Shown: in pieces, positions 41,901 to 54,385 of the stretch | How positions within the stretch are numbered: the stretch's first letter is position 1 | Layout of the letters: the number at the start of each line of letters is the position of its first letter | Assembly: GCA_029204225.1 (NCBI GenBank) | Contig: MU832159.1 | Span: 20,342 to 84,341 of the forward strand | Direction: 5' to 3' | DNA from: Diphasiastrum complanatum | Taxonomy: Eukaryota; Streptophyta; Lycopodiopsida; Lycopodiales; Lycopodiaceae | DNA length: 64,000 nt | The notes under the pieces: model-generated | Seen by the model: the letters and a program-made list of their open reading frames with translations, nothing else | Databases searched by the model: none | Told to the model about the DNA's origin: nothing | Translations under genes and position numbers: made by a program

Positions 41901-44900
41901 TCATCAGAAATCCTGGGGCAATCAGATATGCCCAATGTCCGCCCATCTGGCCCTCTGACCCGCAGCAAGTGAGCCCTAACCCTGGTGAGTGATCCCGTGA
42001 AGTGACCACCGCAATGCAAGCATCTCCATCTGCGGGTGCCTGAGCCATGGTGTGTGCCCACATCCCCGTCGGTAAGCTCAACCTCGGCCCAAAGGCCTCG
42101 GTCCCGCACTGGCATCGTATCAACACGACCCTAAACCTGCAAACAACAAATAATCAGGCAAAAGTTCAGTAGAAAAAAAAAATACATTGCATTGAACAAC
42201 ATTACCGAGCTCAAATAGAGCTCAAAATACCAGAGCATACATCAGAACGATTCCAGTTCACACATTATATCAAGTGCCAAAGAAGAACATGAGATTAGGG
42301 CGTGGGATAGAATAATTTCTGTATGAGGGATAACAGGCGACTGACGTTAGCGTCGGAGTCCGTGCAGGCATAAAGGAGTGCAGTGTGGACCTAAACCGCG
42401 CCCCTAGCAGATGTTTGCACGATGGTCCACGTCTAAACCCTAAAAAGTATGGAATCAGGGCATGAAAATTGAAATTTGTGATACGAACGTAGACGGGCGG
42501 AACGGAGGTCATAGGAGTCTGTGCAAGCATGTGGAAATGCATTCTAGGCTCAGACATCACCTCACTCGGTTTCCAACAAGCCATTCTGTGGAAATGGCCA
42601 AAATACACAAGCATTTGGAATGTGGTGTTCAAATCTCGCTAGGCGTGTCGTGACGGCTGAAACTGATGCTGTAAAAATCACTGTGGGCGTGAAGAAAGGT
42701 GGTCTAGAGCCAGACTACGCTCGATTTGGTTGCCTACAGCTCAATGTCAACAATTGCAAAAAATCAAGCCTACACTTACCAAATATCGAAATTTGGTCGT
42801 TTCGCTCTCCACGAAGCTCAGACCCACCCGGCATCGTGCACACCAACTCCGTATCGTCGAGTAGATGCCTGCCAAGTATTCACTTGCGAAGATTGGACGC
42901 CCACGGCTCTCAGAAAAAAAATTTGCCTCCTCCACTACTGGCGCGGTTCTGTGCGCGAGGAGGAGGCCGAAAACGGGTTTTTTTTTTTTTTTTTTTTTTG
43001 CGATTCTGTCCACGATTCGCAGAATCGCGATTCCCGAATCGCGAAGCTGGCGAATCGCGATTCGCTGCAACTATGGTTCGTAATAATTTATGGACTGCTC
43101 ATTAGTCATCGTTGTTTGGTAATATCTCAGTTATGGGAGGCATGGGCAGTGGTTAGGTTTGTTGCAAATTTTTAAATTTTTTTTTTAGGTACCTATATCG
43201 TTTATTTTTTAACAGGAGGGGGCAGGTATGTGTAAGACACTCTTTGATAATTAATCCCGGGGGGGGGGGGGGGGGTAGGGGGAGGAAAATTGTTTTTATT
43301 TCATTTTGGGGATGTGGGACCGTGAGGGGAGGGGCCTGCATTTCTTTTTTTTGAATTTTTTTTTTTGCAAAATGGCGGACGCGTCCGGACCCGGACGCAC
43401 CCCTCAGGCGTCCGCGTCCGGACGCGGGTACGGATGCGCGTCCGCACCCAAGGTCCGCTTCCTTAGCTTTATATATATATATCCAATTTTCCAGCTTTGT
43501 CAATTTGAAGCTGAACGAATCACGAATCCCGATTCCGATCCAAATCAGAAATTTTTATATTAATTTCAAAATTTTCAGCCTGTTTGGGCTTTTTTTTTGT
43601 GTGTGCCTTGGAGATTTGTTTTCGGCATTGAAGTCACATTGTAACATCGGGAGTCGAGAATGGGGAATCAGGAATGAGGAATTGGGATTCAAGAATCAAG
43701 TGTTAACCGTATGTGCATCATGACATTGTAGTTTGCTCCCTAAACGCTAAATCAACAACTTTTTTTGCTATAAGCCAAACGTATAAATTTCTGATCTTTT
43801 TAGAACCTTGAATCTCATTCACTAACATTGCTTTTTGGATCCTGATTTGAATCGATTGATCTGAACTGCCGATTCATGTAAATCCCAGAAACATTGATAT
43901 ATAGTTATCAATATCCTTTTGCTAAGCAATATTTGCCACAACTTGGGCTACAAATGAAAGTTTTACTTTGACTTTATTAAAGCAGGATGTGGTCAAGAGC
44001 CTCCTAAAAGTTACTTCAACTCGCACAAGATTGCCCATCGATTGAATTTACCTAGGACAAAACCAATAAGAAAGGTTAGCAAAATAGCATGGGTTGGTGC
44101 TTGGTAGTGTGACATTCCCTAAGATAAAGACATACCATCTTTATCACCCTTAGCCACAACTTACAACTAATGATTGTAAGTGAAGATAGGTGACAAGTTT
44201 TGATTTGGATTGTGTTCTTTTCCTTTGAGTGTTTAATTGTCACGTGTATGGAAATAGGTTGTTACCCAAGTGTATGAGCTAGTGTAAAGGTTTTCTATTG
44301 CAATAGAAGCACTACAATGTGTAGAGTCTAGACCAAGACCTTGGGTAATGATTGAGTGTGAAGCCTTGTGTGCCATCAAGTGGCATACCAACTTGTCTTG
44401 TACCTAGTTTTTTCACTTCCCTGGAGTTCCTATATTAGTTCTAAGAATTCAAAAATACATTATACGAGTGATATGTGAAAACTTTCAGCATTTCTACTAA
44501 AAATGCATGAAGAATGGTCACTGATAGAATATCTTGTTTCAAGTGTTTGTTTTGTTTTTACACTCACTGCAATGAACTCATGAATTCATGGACATCGTTG
44601 GTTTAATTAAAGGGATTTTTTTAGCAATAACGCCATTTTGATTGCAAGCACTGTTGCACGTTATGTTCCGGAACGCGATCTGGGAAATTCCATTAGGGTT
44701 TCCTGGAACGTGCACATATATATATATTTTTTTTGATTCTTTTTGCAAAAGAACATATTTATTGGTGTGCGAAATTGTTTAGACAATGTAAATTTTTTTC
44801 TGCTCCTGTTAACGTTTTCTTAAGGCCATTTAGTGGTTTTTTGTGAGCTTTTATGAGAAAAATTATTAACAAAAGGTGATCTGGACAGCATTCCACTGTC

Positions 44901-47900
44901 CGGAATGGCGATCCAGAATGCTCGTTCGCTGTTGCAACGGAACGTGATCCGCTGCAACATTGATTGCAAGGCATCATGGATAGTACAATTTTTTTTAATA
45001 ATATGCACATTGGGGCTCTAGATGGAGGATAATTTAGCAAATCTAGTTCTATTTGTCATGAGTGTGTGGCTTTATGATCTTTTTTGTAAACAAGCAAGTG
45101 TGCTACGAATATTCACAACTACATGTCAACTTGCAGATCAATCGTCTACTTTTGGATGACAGTAAAGGAAAGGGTGGCGATTCTAGTGCTTCAGAAACAA
45201 GTAATGACGAATATCTAAGCACTTTAAAAGAGTTTCGAGCCTTTTTGAGTGATTGCAAGGATGTACTTGATGAAGCAACAACTTTGAAGTTATTGGGAAG
45301 GTACGTAATTCAGCTGCAAGAATGCTGCAACTTTACCTTTGTTTTTCCTTGAAAATTTTGTGTTAATTAGTGGAGAATTGGTTTTTGCAAGATGTGGTTT
45401 GGACGCTTAGTATTTCACAATCTTCCCTCTTGATACATATAAGTGTTCAAGTTACTTTTTGATTTAAACCTTTGTAAGGGGGGAGCACCACTTGCAGTCA
45501 GCGTTGTTAAGCTAGCTATTTGCTAACAAATTTCGTCACTTTTAACTGGCACTTTGCTGTCTCATTTGCAGTTGTGTTCAGAAGGTTGTTGCTCCACTTG
45601 CAATAACTGTTAGGAGCCCCTGTCATTTGCATACGCAAGCATTTTCAGGCTGCCATAGTGACAACAAGCGTATGAGGAAATCATTTGTTTAATGAATTGA
45701 TTTCTTAAACTAGTTTTCGCTAACAAGCTTGCTAATGATACTGTTAAAGTAAGTCTATTCTTACATTGCAGTTCCTCCTATGTTAAGTGTAACGTAACTG
45801 CATGGGCATACAATGATTAACTTGAGGTGAGGATCTCAAAATAGAGAATAGAACATTGGTCTAGAGATCTAGATCAATTTAGTGCCACTTGTCAATATCC
45901 AGTTTGTGCGAGGCGACTCTTGGTTGTTGACCTGCGACCGTGTGTGGAAATGACCCAAGGTAGGTTGTAGTGGTATGGGATGTCGTGATCTACTATTATA
46001 GACCTGACCGTGCTTGACTTGGGTGTCTATAGCTCCAATGCACGGGGTGAGACGGCAGTGTCTCTATGGATGGGTGGTTTTTGAGTGCTCATTACCCCAC
46101 AAACCCTTCCGTCCCCAAAAAAAAAAAAAAAAAACGAACACACATACAACAATTGGGGGTAAGGTGAGAGGTTATACTCTCCCTTGCCTTATTCATAATG
46201 GAGTGGAGAGCAGAATGTATGGTGTACTTCCCTCCCCTTGGAGATTGTGGAAGGGGGAAATTGGACATTCTTTTGTTAAATGTTTTCTTCTATTATACAC
46301 CTTGAACACAAGAAGAAACCATGCAACATTCAAACTATAAGGGGAGATTTCCTCCCATCGACTTCACTCCATGTTGTACTTGCTTACCTATGACCTGTAC
46401 TATGGCTGAGAGCTAGCCTTAGGGGTCTCAAGTAGGTCCATGGGATCATGTGGTTGCATGACTTGGGAGATGACCATGAAGTTGGGGCATAGGCTTGACC
46501 CTAATTCATTTGGGTGAGGTGGCTAGTACGGGGTAGTATAAAAAGGCATATGCAAGCGGCCATGGACATGCTAGTTTGTGCCCTTTGGGCCCACCACCTA
46601 GCAGAAGTCAAAGGAGTTGGGAAAGAGGGGTTATAGGCGCCACTCCCAAATTTCTCTTGCTTCACTTTTCCATTTGGGCTTAGAGTTCTTGACGTGGTTC
46701 GAATCTCTAAGCCTTTTTGCCAAATACATATCGTGCACCGACAGAGCTGCTAGCTGGGCTATACGGGCCGGGGCTGGGGTTAGTCGACAACAATGTAGCA
46801 ATCAAACGTTTGAAACTTCCAAATGTGAACGTTTGAAATGCGTTTGAAACATTTAGAAAAATTGACGCAACGTTTGAAACGTTTTCTTGATTTTAGGGAA
46901 TTCAATTTTTTTTTTGCAAATTTGTACAAATAGATGTTCGTTAGTTGTTATACAATAAAATAGCTAAAGAGCATAGGACAATTCACAAGCCTACAATGTC
47001 ATTACAAAAATGCGATGTATGATGTATGTCAAACTTCAAAGATGTCTCGATGCTCAAATTAGAACCTAGAGGCTCCAAAAATCTTCCATTTTTTTAGGGT
47101 TTTTTTGCAGGCACACACTAGATCAAAGCAACAATTAAGCATAATGTGCCTATGGATACTAGGGTGCCCTAGTCTTCCTACGTAGCATGCAAAATCCCGT
47201 AATGTTCTGATAAGCAACAAAAGAGTACTAAGCAATTGGATTGAAGAGGTAAAAATGTTCAAATTTGAGCAAACACAAATAACTTTAAAATAAATGAGTG
47301 TTTCTGCATTTTGACGCGTCTAGTTGCTACTATGGTCAGCAGTCAACTGGAGTGAGCAGAAGTTCCACTACTAGGCACGACGGTGCATGAGGGTGGTAAC
47401 CAATAGACGCTAGCGAGTGTTATTCAACAATTTGGGTACCGTTGGGTCTAGGGTGGCCTGGCTAGCCGTGCATGGATCCCACATGCCCTGTAAGGGTTAT
47501 AAGGGTTATTTAAGGATGGGAGAAGATTCATTCTATACTATAGCTTTTGGTTTTTTGACAAGCTTATGCTCTAGGAGTGTAACAATTAGTATCAGAGCTT
47601 CGATTTAGAGAGAGAGAGTGCCTTGTTTTAGAGAGAGAAAAATTGGAAAAACAAATTTGCTCAATTTTTGAGGGATTTGGGTAGAGAAAGACAAAATCAG
47701 GATAGGTAGCTATTTCCCAACCTCTACTGGTGCATTTGCACCTTTGAAAATGTTTTTAATTTCTTGTAGACAGCCAGGCCTCTAGCTGTTATGGTTCTAA
47801 TCCCTTTTACATGCAAGTTCCTAAACGGGGCATGTTCGAGAAACATTGGCAAAGTCTTGGCATTGTACCTATTGTTCGATTTAAGTGGGAGTTGTTGACC

Positions 47901-50900
47901 TCTAAATCTTCACAATAGGAAAAATTTTAACTTCGAATTTTGCTCAGAATTTTCTATAGGAGTATGTCCCAAGAAAATTGGTTTTAAGTTGTCTAAGTTA
48001 CTTGGGGGTACCAATATTTTTTAATCCCCCCTAATGTCAAGGTCCTAAGTTCACAAAAATATTTTGGGGCTTGTAGTAGGTTGATGTAGAGGTGGAGAGT
48101 CTAACTCCACTTGCTATTTTGAGAGTTGGGTCTATGGACACTTGTCATAGGCCCTAGCCCCCATGCATCTAGTATGGGGAAAAATAATTAAATCAATCGT
48201 ATAGAAGAGGTGAGTCACCAAACCTACCTCAACGAGTCACCAAATTGCATGCATGCAATGCTATTGAGGTGTCAACACACCATAACACTTGTTATTCTGA
48301 TTTCAGCCTATATAATGGACTTTCCAGCAAAGTGCAAATCTGATCCAGCATTCATTTCTCTCTCCATACGTCGATCATTTTCAATGCTATCTGTTGGAGC
48401 CTTCTCCTATGGTGTTTAGGCATTGATTCCATTGAACTGTGGCAGCCAACAATCATTTTTTGTGGGTCTCCAATCAACTTTCTGCATGCTGTTTTTGAGC
48501 CCAGTTTCAAGGAGGAAGTGTGGGTTAGATCATTGAAATCATTTTCCATGATCTTTTATGCTTAGGAATCAATTGCATGCTGGAATTTTCTGTGATAACA
48601 TCTCTTTCAATCTGAAAATTTAGTTGCATGTCAATTGCATGTAGTTGCATGTCATATTGCATGTTGATGCATGTCCATTTCTAGAGTTGTATCTAGTGAG
48701 TAGGCCTCATTACCACATTTCTAGGATCTTGGGAGGAACTAATTATTGTTAGTTCTTTGTTTATTGCATCCTCTACATTTTCCTTCACCAGTTGCATACA
48801 GTTACGAATAGAGCCACAACTGATCTAGAGCTAAGCTATGAAAGCATCACATAAGCAAGACTTAAGCTATGAAAGCAGCACATAAGCAAGACTTAACCCT
48901 AGAAAGCAGGAAAGAGAGAGATTAAGGAGGCTAAAGAGAGAGATCAATATCATCAGCTGAATGACAAATGACACAGTTTCCCTACTTATAGCCAAGAGGA
49001 AGTCCTAAAAGGAAGCTTCCAGTGGCTAGGGCCCAACTGGGAGGGATAATAGTGCGCCCTCCAAGAAGGCCCCCACTCTCTAGTAATATGTCCAAATGGC
49101 CTAATAATGAATAATAAGGCCAAAGGCCAACCATATAGTCTGAATGTCACTAATGAATAAAAAAGGGCCCAAGGCCTGCTTATGCATAAAGTAAAGTAAC
49201 TGTAAATGTAAATGGACGCGGCGAATGTAATGAGCCTAGTCCATAACTCATACAATTTTCCTTGCGATCCTTTTTTTATGTGATATCTATCATAATTTTT
49301 CTTATAGTTGTCGGATTGCAATAATCTCCATGAAAATTAGCAAATCACATCCAATAATGAGATCGATTAGGTCACCAACAGTGGAGGAAGAATGTATATT
49401 GTCATAGTTCCACACTCCAAGGTGGCGTGGATGGGGCCCTGGGATCCTTCCTAGGCCGAGGGCCTCCCTAGCACTGGGAACTCTTGGGATTGCCATCTAT
49501 ATAGTGCGCCCATCCATCACGATAAATCACCTGTTTGTCAAATATGCGAGCATACTGGAAGGCTTTACGCCTTTCCTCAACCTGAATATAGGTAAAGTCA
49601 TTGTCCATATAGATGGTAGTACCTTGTAGATTGGCTCTGTGCTGCAAAGCCTCTTTGTGGCTCTCAGGAGAACCAAAGCGGATAATCAATGTGGCCATAT
49701 CTCTCGTGGGTGGTTCTCTAGGCCGGATCCAATCCCTCAGTATGGTGATCAAATGCGGTGTCAAGAGATCGTTTTGCCTCCACAATAGCATCTTGTGTAT
49801 CCACAATACCCGAAACCCTATTGTTGTGAGCCTTGATGACTTTTCCAATTCACGTAGCTTTGTTGTAGTAGATTTCGAAGAAGCAACCTACTTGCTTTTA
49901 TGAATTGAAATTCGGACATGAATTGATCAATTTGCCAGGAAGAAAATAACTCCCTTTCCTTGGATGAAGTCTAGGGAACCTCAAGTGACTCTAAAATTGT
50001 ATTAGGAGGAACAACATCGACATTAACAGTGGCATTCTTGACACGAGTAGGTGCTAGAGCCGGAGCAGAGAGGATGGGTGAAGGGGTGGAACAGGCAGGT
50101 AATACACATGCCTGTGCAGTAGGTGAGATAGTTGCTTGCTGCGGAAGTAACATCTTTGCTTGTGCAACAGAAGTACGGCTGCTTGTGTAGCAGGCAGGGG
50201 TGAATTTTTGCGAGAGGCAGAGCAGGGGGAGTTGATGTTGGTGTCAGAATTTGTGATACAAATTCTAGATGGAGATACTAGTCCTACTATCACTCACACA
50301 AAACCCAAGCATAGAGAGAATTCAGATCATAGGAGAATTGAGCAATTGCTCTACCTTAATAAAATTGAATGGAATGATTGTGGTGGGGTGCCAGCCTTCT
50401 GAAATAGTTTTTCTAATGATTGATAAAAGCTAATGAGCCTAAAGTAAATAGCAAAAGACAAAAAGCTAATTGCTATAATTACTACCTATATTGGGTAAAC
50501 ATCCAAGATGAGTTTCTAAGAGCTAATTGCCATAATTACTACCTATATTGGGTAAACACCCAAGATGTGTTTCTAAGTGATAAAAGCAAATTCTATTCTA
50601 GTAGTAGTGCACCCACCTACATGCATGACTAAAAAACGAATTTACTATAAATAGTAATGACCCTAAAATATGACCTACTATAAATAGTAATGGCCCCAAA
50701 AAATAGCACGTAGGCATAGCCAAACTATCATTAAGGGGTGTCAAATAAACATTAATTTCTAATACTCCCCGTTAATGTTTACTTTGTTATCTATTACTCC
50801 TAGAAGTTCTCTAAACTTTTGAAATTTTTCTTTGCCAAGACCTTTGGTAAAGATATCTGCAACTTGCTCTTCCGTAGGGCAATAGATAAGCTCCACTTCA

Positions 50901-53900
50901 TTACTTTGAAGTTTCTCTCTGATGAAGTGTTGTTGTACTTCAATATGCTTTGTCCTGCTGTGAAAAACTGGATTTTTCGCCAATTTAATACAACTCTGAT
51001 TGTCACATTGAAGTACTGTAGGTGAATCTTGTACCATATGTAGATCATGTAGAATCTTCGTAACCATATTGCTTCACATGTTGCATTCGTAGTAGCTCGA
51101 TATTCTGTCTCTGTAGATGATAAAGCAATAGTATGCTCCTTTTTTGAACTCCAAGAGATAGCACCAGAACCAAGACTAAAAACATAACCTGTAGTAGATC
51201 TTCGGTCTTCCGCATCTCTAGCCCAATCAGCATCCACATATCTCTGTAACTTCAAATCATCCTGTCTACCATAGAAATACCAAATCTCAAAGTGCCCTGG
51301 ATATATCTGAGTATTCGCTTAGCAGCTTTCCATCTGGCTTCCGATCTGTGTAAGCTTTCTCTGGACTTCGATTCAAAAGATAAACCGCCGTCTTAACTGC
51401 TTCACCCCAAAACATATTTGGAAGTTTTTACTCTTGAGCATACTCCTCGCAGTTTCCACTATGGACCGGTTCTTTCTTTCTGCAACTCCATTTTGTTGAG
51501 GCGTGTACGTATTTGCAAATTGTCTCTTTATACCATGATCCTTGCAAAACACCTGAAATTCCGTAGAAAGATACTCTCCCCCTTTGTTCGAGCGAAGTAT
51601 CTTAATTTGTCTATCTGTTTCTTTCTCCACTGTGTCTTAAACCATGTGAAATATTTGAAAGATTCACCCTTATTCTTCAGAAGATAGATCCATGTCTTCC
51701 TAGAATAGTCATCCACAAACACCATAAAGTAACTTGCTCCCCCATAAGATTGAGTCTTCATAGAACCACACAAATCTATATGAACAAGTTCTAGAACATT
51801 TTTCGCCCTGAATGTACTAGGCAAAAATTTCTTTATATGATGCTTGCCTAAGACACAGCCTTCACAAACCTTGTGATCAGAAACGACTTGAGGTAGACCT
51901 GTAACCATGTTAAATTTCCTCAAGGCTTGTAGACTTTTGTAATTCAGATGTCCATACCTCTCGTGCCATAACTTACTCAATGATTCAGTATCCGCAACAC
52001 TTGCATGATGATCCACCACCTGAGCTTGAATTTTATACAACCGCCCTGCAAGTATGCCTTCAGCTACTACTTCATCATTTTTCCTCTTGATGAGACACCG
52101 TTGTTCATCAAATTGCACCACCATGTGTTGCTTTGCAATAGCTGATACTGAGAACAAGTTTTTCTTGAATCTTGGTACATAAAGCACATCCTTTACGTTT
52201 CCAATCTTCCCTGAAGGTAGTTGTACTTGTACTTTTCCAGCTCGACGACGCCAGCATGTTCCAATGCTTACTGATGTTACAGCTTGCATTACATCCTTCT
52301 ACAACATCAGCACAGCCCTGACTTCTTGACATGGATACATATGATTTTCATGCACAGGCTTTTTCATTTATGTATTTATCTTAGCCTGTACCAAATGTTT
52401 TTTTTCTTTATTACAGCATTGGAAATGCTTTAGACGCTCTCCTAGTTACCACATACTTGACATGTACTACTTTTGTCTTATATGCCTTTTGGCATGGAAA
52501 AGACATTAACTAAGCTATCTTCTTCTTCTTCTCTCGGGCGCGAACAGAATCCCGAGGGCCGATGGAATCGTTTTAGGGCCAGACGGTTCGAACGATTCGA
52601 ACGGTTCGAACCGGGTCCGAACGATTCGATGGTTCGAACCGTAAAAGGCGGTTCGAACCGCGATTCGATGCAACCTTGATCATATCTTCACCCTTCGGGC
52701 CATTATTGAGGAGGCTAGACACAGGAGAGAGCTGGTCTATTGTTGTTTTGTTGACTTCAGGAAAGCCTTCGACTCTGTTCCACGATCCCTTCTCATTCAA
52801 CATCTACGTGATCTTGGTTTTTCAACTGACATGATCTTGGCAATGATGGCACTATATGAGAGAGTCCTTGGCTGTTTTCGGAGTGACACCGGCACCTCTG
52901 ATCATATTTGTGGCGTGAAACAGGGTTGTTCTCTATCCCCAACCCTGTTTGGGCTATATATTGACGAGCTTGAGAGAGTTATTGAGGGATGTGGTGGCAC
53001 AGGTTGTAGGCTTGGGAACATCTTGATTGCTATAATTTTATATGCAGATGACGTGGTTCTCCTCTACCAGAGAGGGATTACAGCAACAACTAGACAGTCT
53101 TCATGCCTTCTGCAGTAGATGGGGATGGGGATTGGGGGTTAACATATTGAAAACCATAGTTATGGTTTTCAACACATCGAGAGCTTTTATGCAGCACCAG
53201 GAACTCATCTTTGATAGGCAGCCCTTGGAGGTTGTATCTTCTTACACTTACCTTGGCGTGCTTTTCACAGGCCCTATCTTTGGCATGTGATAGGCAACTT
53301 CCGTCCGTCCGTCACGCCTCCCTTGTCCAGTTAGAGCGTTTCTGTTTGAGACGGTTTATTCGGGATGACCCGAGGAAATGTCAGCTTTTTGATACTCTCG
53401 TTACAGCCCTATATGCAGCAGAGGTATGGTGTACGGGTCTTACATCATCTGATTGGACCAGTATTTTACGACTGTAGGTTCTCATGGTATCTCGGATGAT
53501 GCGGGCCAAACCATCTGTCCCACATCAGATTATACTGATAGAGTTCGCAGTTCCACCTATACAGCTATCTGCCATCTTCTCATGACTATCTCACGGGCTT
53601 CGGTTTCTGCTGGGCTAGTTCCAAGTGTCTTCACACCAGTTGGCGATTGAGACTGGGCGCTTCCAGGGTACCTCACGAGAGGAGCATTTCCTATTCACAT
53701 GTCCAGTCTACTATGAGATCAGAGGGAGATATCATTGCCTTTTTCGTCAAACACCAGTTACACTGCGGTCCCTTGTCTCATATGAGGACCCCTGATGTGT
53801 GGCACTTATGATACGTGAGATGTCCCTCCTGCGTCAGGACCTATGTTAGACAGCTCAGCATACCTATCCTGACACACAGTCTTAGATTACATCCTTCTTC

Positions 53901-54349
53901 TCTCGAAGGAGATCACGCCCTGATGCAGACATGACTGACAGCGATTGCGACGACATTCCCAGACCTAGGACTCAGAGATGACGCACCACCCAGCCTTAGG
54001 CGACCATGAGAGTTACACGCCACACCAGACCTCCCACACAGAGATGCACTATACATGCTCATGCTCATAGACGACGTCAGCGGGCTCCAGCGCTTCCTCA
54101 TGTTACAGCTCCCATTACATCCTTCTACAACGTTAGCACATAGCCGACATCTTAACATGGATACATATGACTATTATGCACAGGCACATTCATGTATTTA
54201 TCTTAGTTTGTACTAGATGTTTTCTTTATTGCAGTTTTGGAGACGTTTTAGACGTTCTCATGGTTACCACATACTTGACATGTTATTTTTTTGTCTTATA
54301 TGCCTTTTGGCATGGAAAAGACATTAATACAGCTTTCTTTCTTTCCTCT

Positions 54350-54385
<36 letters not shown>

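Larger units (their letters stand above)
37948..43075 (-). mobile_element. hAT DNA transposon, near-complete
   Basis: The left end CATAGTTGCACCGCGATTCG and the reversed right end CATAGTTGCAGCGAATCGCG form terminal inverted repeats. The 8-mers GTTCATAA (37940-37947) and GTTCGTAA (43076-43083) flank it, an 8-bp target duplication with one mismatch, as hAT elements make. Both subterminal regions carry repeated AATCGCGATT-type palindromes and a poly-T run. A six-exon transposase gene fills 38561-42115 on the minus strand. It sits in VPS18 intron 9, antisense to the host gene. Confidence 0.88.
50242..52240 (-). mobile_element. Ty1/copia relic, second copy of the 18.7-kb family
   Basis: The 3' LTR at 50242-50764 is followed (minus-strand order reversed) by RNase H, then integrase up to 52240, where it breaks. 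The sequence closely follows the copia at 18659-23471. The 5' LTR, gag and protease are lost, and the whole RT is deleted: '[10 protein letters not shown]' of integrase joins directly to '[11 protein letters not shown]' at about 51330. Its RNase H retains the catalytic segment '[20 protein letters not shown]' missing in the other copy. Confidence 0.85.
52679..54384 (+). mobile_element. L1-like LINE, reverse transcriptase to 3' tail
   Basis: ORF2 RT blocks in order: '[20 protein letters not shown]' (about 52730-52790), '[20 protein letters not shown]' (52910-52970), the catalytic '[13 protein letters not shown]' (53030-53070) and '[16 protein letters not shown]', then the thumb, '[20 protein letters not shown]' and '[15 protein letters not shown]' (about 53700). 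The active-site YADD is kept. A frameshift near 53065 and later stops break the frame. The 3' end (54085-54340) has the family hairpin, ACATTAATACAGC and a (CT)n(CA)n tail. It makes cDNA by target-primed reverse transcription. In sense with VPS18. Confidence 0.85.

Noticed and set aside
41448-41972. 174-codon + strand open frame
   Set aside because: Shadow of hAT exon 1 repeats on the opposite strand.
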